From positions 1 to 64,000 of the forward strand of contig JAUCBJ010002303.1 in assembly GCA_032718475.1 (NCBI GenBank): a stretch of 64,000 nucleotides of DNA, read 5' to 3'. Both the position numbers and the translations under genes were made by a program. The notes beneath the pieces are model-generated. The model saw nothing but the letters and a program-made list of their open reading frames with translations. It was not told the origin of the DNA and ran no database searches. Position 1 is the first letter of the stretch; each line of letters starts with the position of its first letter. This document shows, in pieces, positions 54,042 through 64,000 of this stretch. This DNA comes from Nemertoderma westbladi. Its lineage: Eukaryota; Xenacoelomorpha; Nemertodermatida; Nemertodermatidae.

Positions 54042-55170
54042 CTACCAAATTACAGATGAATCACCAATCCAGTTGCGCATGAAGGTTTTCCAAGTGTTGG
54101 CAGGCTTATTCAGCCATTGAGGGCAATGGTAGAGTCTGAATAGAAGCGAACATTGACCCCAGGTCAGTCTTCGTGAACCTTGAGGGATGGAGACGTAGAG
54201 ACGAGTTCCCAACAGTGCCAACAAGTATCAGCTCCAAATAAGGTATAGAAAGTTTAGGTCGCCGTGGTGCAGTCCATGCCTTGATGGAGAGCAGAGTCCA
54301 CATACCACCCATTGTGTGTAGAGACAGGCTCCATAGGCCTTTGGCGATGTGTTGGCATAGACTTCAATGTACCCCTAATCCAGATACAAGCAGTCAAGGT
54401 GGGTACGTAGTATATGAGAGAGGGGTTTCAAGCAGACATTCGCGGCAGTTGGTCCAGTTGATTGGCACAGGCTTCGTGCAGTTGCATTCGCAGAGAAAGA
54501 GTCCAGGGGGATCAAAGATGGAAGTGGTGCAAGCCAACAGCGTCTGTTTAGTGAATACCTTGGGCAGGTCGATGTTGACTAAGACTTCTTAGGCGACAGG
54601 GTCCCATACAATTCCCAGTATGCATGTCAGAAGGCTCTCCCCTTCGCAGGTATGATTCAATTACCTCCTCTTATGGAGGTCCATTGGAGCATGAAGCAAG
54701 AGGTTAGTTAAGGTCACACTGAGATTGTTCACTTCAGCTGCAGTGTTTCCCCTTAGTACCACCTTCACCTTGTCAACATAGACACTCTATAAGCTTATAA
54801 AAGGTCCATGATTCTATGGCCAAGGGGGTCACTGGCTCAGTGATCAATCACAGGAGGTCAATGACTGGTGGTGACGATTGCAGACCTGGTTGATTGGATG
54901 GGAAATGGGTCAGTTCAGCATTACCGAACAGAACCTGCAGAGTTGACTGGAGGGCGTTCAGGGTGCAGTTGAGTTGGGAAGGAAGAAGCACGAAGAAGCT
55001 CTCAACTTCCCCCTTTGTCTCGCCACATGCAGAGGTAAACATAGTCATGGTTGGTGATCGAAATCTGGTGGAATACCTTAACAATATTACTGATAGCCTC
55101 GAAGGGGTGAATAAACACAGAAGCGCAGTGCGACGTTGATGGTATAGGAGGACGGAAAACACAAATTCAC
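54042..55170 (-). pseudogene. Remnant of another BEL/Pao pol (minus strand)
   Basis: On the minus strand, across several broken frames, I read LGIVWDPVA, then FTKQTLLACTTSIFDPPGL, which fits the Pao/A17-type region, then APRRPKLSIPYLEL, matching the RNase H lead-in, and FYSDSTIALN with KPANTWKTFMRNWIGD, matching the RNase H end. It is not close to elements A and B in sequence. The upstream part (54700-55170) is protein-like, but its domain was not identified. Confidence 0.65.
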
Positions 55171-55234
55171 TGTCAATGCCTACCTGCCACCAATCTCACG
55201 TACTAGTGCCATCTGTGGCTTTGGGTTGGGGTGC

Positions 55235-55400
55235 AAATTAAGGGGGGGGGGGGGGGACACACTATCCCCCTTTCTTTGATTGATTGGCGGTTTGGATAAA
55301 TTTCTCAAATACCTTGCAGTTTTTGTGATAGAATCGCTCAATTTTAATTTATGTCTCATAACTGAGCCTCATGCTGCGCGGAGGCCCCACGAACGCATTC
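55235..55400. repeat. Fragment of the 48645-51110 element
   Basis: A 15-G run then CCCCCTTTCTTTGATTGATTGG and onward to GCGCGGAGGCCCCACGAACG. It parallels 50940-51110, the right end of the inserted element. It lies about 100 bases upstream of DHDH copy 2. Confidence 0.75.
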
Positions 55401-55495
55401 GTACCGACTTAGTGATATTTCTAAACATTTCTTACCTCTCAGCATTGGTCTACAACTACTCCTGTAACATTTAAATCTATTAACTGACAATATAA

Positions 55496-56518
55496 ATGGC
55501 TCTTCTCAGATGGGGTATTTGTGGGAGTGGCAGGATTTGTCATGATTTCAGCCTAGCCCTGCAAGCCGGAAAAGACAGACACTGCCTGCAAGCTGTCGCT
55601 GCGAGAAACCTTGAACGCGCTCGAGAATTCGCAAAAATGCACAACATCAGCACGGCGTACGGGGATTACAAGCAGCTAGCTGAGGATATCGCTGTAGACA
55701 TCGTCTACATCGGAGTCATACATCCGCACCATTTCGAAACCACTAAACTCTTCCTAAACGCAGGTAAACACGTATTGTGCGAGAAACCCTTAACCTTGTC
55801 ATCCAAAGAAACAACCACTCTATGCGAGTTGGCAAAGAAGAACAACGTATTCCTTGCGGAGGGATTGTGGTCCCGATATTTTCCCATCTATAAACGGATA
55901 CGCCAGATAATTGATGATAACCAAATAGGTGATGTTCAAACCGTTGCTGCCAATTTTTGTTCCAATGTAACTGAGGTCGAATGGATCCGTGATCCATCTC
56001 TTGGGGGTGGCGCTTTATATGCTTTGGGTGTATACACGATTCAGTTTGCCTTGTGGATATACCACAACTTTGGCTACAAACTTGATGATATATCTTCTGT
56101 AGCAGCTTTAAACTCGGGTGAAGTAGATGAAACCACTATCATTACAATGAAGTTTGCCAATTCCAAATTAGCGGTTCTTACCTCTTCCGCCTCTTCTATA
56201 CAGCCGAACACTGCAGTTGTGTCCGGCACATTGGGGTGTTTAACGGTTGAGAAGTTTTGGTGTCCCACCAAATTGGTCGTCAATGGGAAAGAAGAAATTT
56301 ACAACCTACCGGATATTAAGGATATTAACTTGACAGGCAAAGGAGGATTTAATTGCACCAATTCAGCGGGTTTCATTTACGAGGCGGATGCAGTTCGCAC
56401 CGCCATTAACGCCGGTCTCAAAGAAACTGCTGAAGTTCCTTGGTCTCAGACAATAGCGATAAGTGAGATAGTAGATACTGTACTAAAACAGGTTGGTTAT
56501 AGAGGTGGAACTTTGTAA
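55496..56518 (+). CDS. DHDH: Trans-1,2-dihydrobenzene-1,2-diol dehydrogenase-like, copy 2
   Basis: An intact 340-residue single-exon ORF, paralogue of 40484-41515. The nucleotide-binding motif is WGICGSGRICHDF, and the Lys of CEKP is kept (Lys97). The family Asp in GGALYDLG is Ala here (GGGALYALG, Ala176), while the Tyr four residues later is kept (Tyr180). That Asp is strongly conserved in the family, so activity or specificity may be altered. Three codons are missing relative to copy 1, two near residue 22 and others around 207. The middle 219 bases are identical to copy 1. The upstream flank differs from copy 1 beyond about 20 bases, so regulation is likely different. Confidence 0.92.
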   Translation: MALLRWGICGSGRICHDFSLALQAGKDRHCLQAVAARNLERAREFAKMHNISTAYGDYKQLAEDIAVDIVYIGVIHPHHFETTKLFLNAGKHVLCEKPLTLSSKETTTLCELAKKNNVFLAEGLWSRYFPIYKRIRQIIDDNQIGDVQTVAANFCSNVTEVEWIRDPSLGGGALYALGVYTIQFALWIYHNFGYKLDDISSVAALNSGEVDETTIITMKFANSKLAVLTSSASSIQPNTAVVSGTLGCLTVEKFWCPTKLVVNGKEEIYNLPDIKDINLTGKGGFNCTNSAGFIYEADAVRTAINAGLKETAEVPWSQTIAISEIVDTVLKQVGYRGGTL

Positions 56519-57160
56519 TTTGTTATCATCAGGAAATTCAGAACCAGTATACTGTGTAAGGGTCAAGAGTGACTAAGTGTGCTGTAAGTAAGACTATTAT
56601 ACCATAAATTAATAATTATTTCATGGAGTGACTGAGGAGGTAATACAGTATTATTGATTTTTAAGTGTTGAGGTGATGGTACATAAACAAAACAAATGAC
56701 AATTAGGTATTAATTATTGTTTTATATACTTACAGTGTTGCATTTTTAATTATAACATTATATTCATTCATGCAGTAATTAATTAAGCTGTTAAAGAATC
56801 AATTATATAATTCCCTCGGCTTTTACATTATGACCGGTAATATTTTATCAATTCTTTTATGTAATGTGTATATGTTTTCTACAAATCTTTTTTATCGTAT
56901 TTTGTATTGCTTGAAGTTGAAAACACATATACGCCATGTCCTGAAGGAGAAACCGGTGTCTTCTCTTTGTCAGTTAACTGAACCATATGGATTATAAAAT
57001 GGATTGTTGCGCTTGCCTCATTAAGATTGGTAAAACTTACCGGGGTCCGGATAATTAAGTTTTTTAAACTTAAACTGAAAGCCAGCAACCTGGCTTTAAA
57101 CGAACCTGCCCCTCACACCTGTACCCTGAGTGAGCGAAAATGAAAACACGAAAATTCCCA
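56519..57160 (+). repeat. 3' flank of DHDH copy 2, duplicated at 41516-42180
   Basis: Non-coding sequence collinear with the copy 1 flank, including the AAAGCCAG/CTGGCTTT hairpin near 57080-57100. It contains a short insertion near 56910-56970 not seen in copy 1. Confidence 0.85.
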
Positions 57161-57310
57161 TCAACTCAACGTTAGAAACACCAGCTGCTGGTACTCATGA
57201 GGGTCTAGTAAGCTACTACTATTTATTGAATGGATAGCCCAAACTGCAGAGAAGTATATTACTTGCCAAATTTATTACTATCTCACTCTACCCCAGACAG
57301 TAATCAAACA
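57130..57310. repeat. Copy of the 35365-35555 dispersed repeat
   Basis: Shares AAACACGAAAATT, AGCTGCTGGTACTCATGAGG, GCCCAAACTGCA and CTCACTCTACCCCAGACAG in the same order as the right arm of the fold-back repeat at 34.8-35.5 kb. Confidence 0.7.
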
Positions 57311-59804
57311 TCAACTGTTAGTTTGTATAATACTGTATATTACCCAGACAGCTGAACAGCTCTTCAAAGTGAATCCTATTTGAATATCTATAAGGTTACT
57401 TACTACTCAGTGCTATGTTAGGTGGGAGGCCAACTGATTGAATTGTAAGCACTGGGCCGTTCAAATGTTTTATGGGTTGATGATAATGAATGAGGAGGGA
57501 CCCAACTAACACTACGTTTGTCTATATGGACGGTCTCCTTATAGCCATCTTGATGGCTTTTCTACAGTCCCGCTCTCAAAAAGCATTCCTTTGATCAAAC
57601 ATTGATCAAACTTTGATCAAACATTGATCAAAGTTTGATCAAAATGTGTCCATAGAATATCATTGAAAGTAGCATTGACATTGAAATGACATTGATGGCA
57701 TATTGAAATGACCTTGAAATCGATGGACCGAAATTCCAGACTTTCTGTCTCATATTGAAATGACATTGAAATGATTTCAAGGTAACAGTTTACATCGCTC
57801 TTCTGCGGCATGCCTTTGAACTCAGATTCCCGCCGAGGACTGGCTTTTGTTAATGGCCAAGCCGCGATGTGATTGACAGGGCGGTGGATGGAGCTTGCTT
57901 GACTTTGTGGATGGACAGCGATTGGATTTACAAGGCGGTGTTGTGGTAGTGTCCCAGACTGAGTTTTGTTCTTGTAGGGCAGGGCCTATTATTACACCAA
58001 CAACTAGTTCAGAAAAACAGCCTTTGGAATATTTTTAATTTATTGTTATATTAGAAATTGTTTCAATGTTCCTTAAATCAGAATCAAGGCCAAAGACCTC
58101 CATTGACGTAGCAGCGCGATGGCTGCCGTTGCATTGCATTTGCTTATACAGTAATTGTGTAAATTCGACAAGCTTCCTTCCTGCCCCTGTCTCTAATTAT
58201 ACTAATAAATGTAAATAAAGAAATAAATAAATCCAAGCCCTAGCGCCAGCGCACCCCCTAAAATACCTTCTAAAAATTTACGTAATTTAATTTTAATACT
58301 CTGATAAGGAAATTTTATTGAAAACCTAATTTGTTTTAAAGTAAACTACAGTCGGGGTCTCAAAGTGCATCTGTTCTTTGAGATTTTCTCAAAGTTTTTC
58401 TAAAAGTGTCTAAAAGTCATTACATTACTCCCAATGGCCGCTTTGAATTCTTGTAGACACTTTTAGTTGGGAATCTCAAAGTGATTTCCTACTTTTAGGC
58501 ACTTTGAATTCTTTGAGAAATGTCACTTTGAGGTAGTTTGCGGCACTTTTAATTCTTTGAGAAAATAAACTCCGAGGTATTCCTGATTGACAGCTCGTGG
58601 TAAGTTAACTGAGAGGCAGAGGCATTTTCGGGGAACAATATTATGCGGGCAACAAAGTGATACTTGTGTGCTGGCCAGTTGTTGCCTAGAAGCTATATTC
58701 CCATTAATTTATCAAATTGAGGTTCCTGAGGTCATTACGGATGGGTTTTCGGTCGCAAGTATAAATTGAATTTACGGCACCCTAAAGTCTTTCTAAAAAA
58801 CATTCATTCAAATAATACATGAAACAGGAAAAACAAGATTGATTATTTTAATAACATAATACAATATCAGATTAACAATTAATATAAGAGAAACTGCACT
58901 GTAGTATCTCTGTGTATACGCAGTTTCATTATAATGACCTAAAGAAGCCCTGTTGGGAGAAAGCTTGTAATAACATTTGTTATTCATTTCATTAGTCACC
59001 TCAGGTCAAACCGTACTACCTTTAACTGTTTAATTAATATGATAACTATGTTGACGAGAGCGCGAGAATTCCTTCTTAAAAACTAAGAAAGGCTTTCGAC
59101 TTTCAAGTACAATAGAACGGCTACAATCTTGTGTTGTTTTAGCCTAATAGAGATATTAAAATACCCCCTGCTGCTGGCGTTTGTATTTGAGCATATTTTA
59201 AATGTTTGCCTCATATTCAATTGATGTGTACCGCCTTCTGGCAAAGCGGCACCCAGTTTAAGCTATCAATCACAGCTAGCGAGTAGCGACCTACGGACGG
59301 TGACCTTCAAACAAACAGTGCAGAGCCAGCCGGAAAGAACTGTCACATGCTCTGCTTGGCTTGTGGTACCATTTGATTACATAATAGATTTTGGCAGACT
59401 GGGCGGTCGCTCTGACCATATGCATTGCGCACCAACAATGCCTAAAACATCTATGGGGACAGCCAATTAGTGCGCTTGAATCATTTATCTTTATTCCTGC
59501 CTCTATCGTTATTCTTTACTTTGTATAACACAATTTACAGTGCGGCAAAGTATGGCTGGTTGACAATTGAAATGCATTGGTGGTAAAGGTTTTCAACGTT
59601 CACGTGGGCTAAACAAATTTAAACAATACAGTTTTAGCACTATACATTAATATAGATAGGGCAACAGACAAACTGTCTCTGACACAAATACCAACACATT
59701 CCGATATCCCGCAATTATGGCGTCTGTAAAGAGCCCAAATATAAATTAATAAAATCCTCTATGAAACAATAAAAATACCTACAAAAATACTGCTGTATTA
59801 ACTA

Positions 59805-59870
59805 TTAGTTACTGCAGTAACATATAACAATTACTGCAGTAACAAATATTTATTACTGCAGTAATAATTA
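59805..59870. repeat. Three copies of palindrome TTACTGCAGTAA
   Basis: The perfect 12-bp palindrome occurs three times within about 60 bases, just before the minisatellite at 59877. Confidence 0.7.
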
Positions 59871-59876
59871 CTAGTC

Positions 59877-60195
59877 CATTTACTAGTTTAGATTTACTAG
59901 CCCATATACTAGTTTAGATTTACTAGCCCATTTACTAGTTTAGATTTACTAGTTTAGATTTACTAGCCCATTTACTAGTTTAGATTTACTAGCCCATTTA
60001 CTAGTTTAGATTTACTAGCCCATTTACTAGTTTAGATTTACTAGCCCATTTACTAGTTTAGATTTACTAGTCCATTTACTAGTTTAGATTTACTAGCCCA
60101 TATACTAGTTTAGATTTTCTAGCCCATTTACTAGTTTAGATTTACTAGTCCATTTACTAGTTTAGATTTACTAGCCCATTTACTAGTTTAGATTT
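59877..60195. repeat. 26-bp minisatellite (TTTACTAGCCCATTTACTAG)
   Basis: About 12 units alternating TTTACTAGCCCAT and TTACTAGTTTAGAT with few substitutions. Most likely inside a NALCN intron. Confidence 0.9.
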
Positions 60196-60602
60196 ATCAT
60201 ATTTAGCTTGTAAACACGGCAGCTATCTTCGCTTATATTTACTGACCTGATTTTTTGGAATTTTACTTACATATAAAGATTTGAATTGACATAATTTGTA
60301 TTGCATTCTATCTATTTACATACAAACATCAATATGTTAATGGTAACACGTGGATTTTATATCGTGTTCGGCTTAAATATAAAAGGGGGCCTTTATTCAA
60401 ATGTGGTTCAATGAACCTCCCCACATAAGGTGTACAATGCAACGACAGTATATCACAGAGATAATAATGACTCATAATGAGTCATAATATCTCGACATAC
60501 TGTACACAACACAAACTGTAAATGGTTCCTTTAGAAGATTACCTCACCTCGCTACCTACGTACTACCTAGGCCTATTTAAGCTAATACCGGAAACTCACT
60601 CA

Positions 60603-64000
<3,398 letters not shown>

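Overview
The window is nuclear DNA from an invertebrate animal, probably marine; the phylum cannot be fixed from sequence alone. The evidence is a spliced, well-conserved segment of the sodium-leak channel NALCN, a Hikeshi gene, two dihydrodiol dehydrogenase (DHDH) genes, BEL/Pao and Ty3/gypsy retrotransposons, a LINE, and long AT-rich spacers full of mini- and microsatellites. Host-type genes are few. They are a BAHD-type acyltransferase (776-2218, minus), Hikeshi (3369-3956, minus), two intronless DHDH copies (40484-41515 and 55496-56518, plus) and four NALCN exons (60608-63139, minus) that continue beyond the window.

Layout. 0-4 kb: BAHD gene and Hikeshi. 4.1-7.2 kb: a fold-back DNA element with a 9-bp target duplication, a LINE 3' scrap, and a 5'-truncated LINE bounded by a 40-bp direct repeat. 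7.5-12.5 kb: a GC-rich decayed Ty3/gypsy copy ending in a 12-bp minisatellite. 12.8-34.7 kb: two related BEL/Pao elements (A and B) head to tail around a shared LTR. 34.7-40.2 kb: a fold-back repeat, spacer, and three near-identical 780-bp tandem units directly upstream of DHDH copy 1. 42.2-45 kb: a decayed, internally deleted gypsy-like element. 46.7-52.4 kb: another decayed gypsy element split by a roughly 2.5-kb insertion. 54.0-55.2 kb: a minus-strand remnant of a different BEL/Pao. 55.5-57.2 kb: DHDH copy 2 in a segmental duplication. 57.3-64 kb: short repeat clusters and the NALCN exons.

The most interesting content is the BEL/Pao pair. Besides gag (with a very charged coiled-coil N-terminal part) and protease/RT/RNase H/integrase, element B carries a large third ORF (30920-33467) between pol and the 3' LTR. 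I read it as an RNase D/WRN-like 3'-5' exonuclease fold followed by a coiled coil and three perfect CCHC zinc knuckles. Element A keeps only the last 33 codons of this ORF, so it looks like an ancestral part of the family that A lost by internal deletion. Each copy is broken at different points, and the integrase catalytic codons survive in both. In A's gag the reading frame changes repeatedly, always at a poly-G tract.

Other notable items are a BAHD acyltransferase (a family best known from plants and fungi) sitting beside an animal gene, a 219-bp identical block between the two DHDH copies that suggests gene conversion, and several very long G/C homopolymers.
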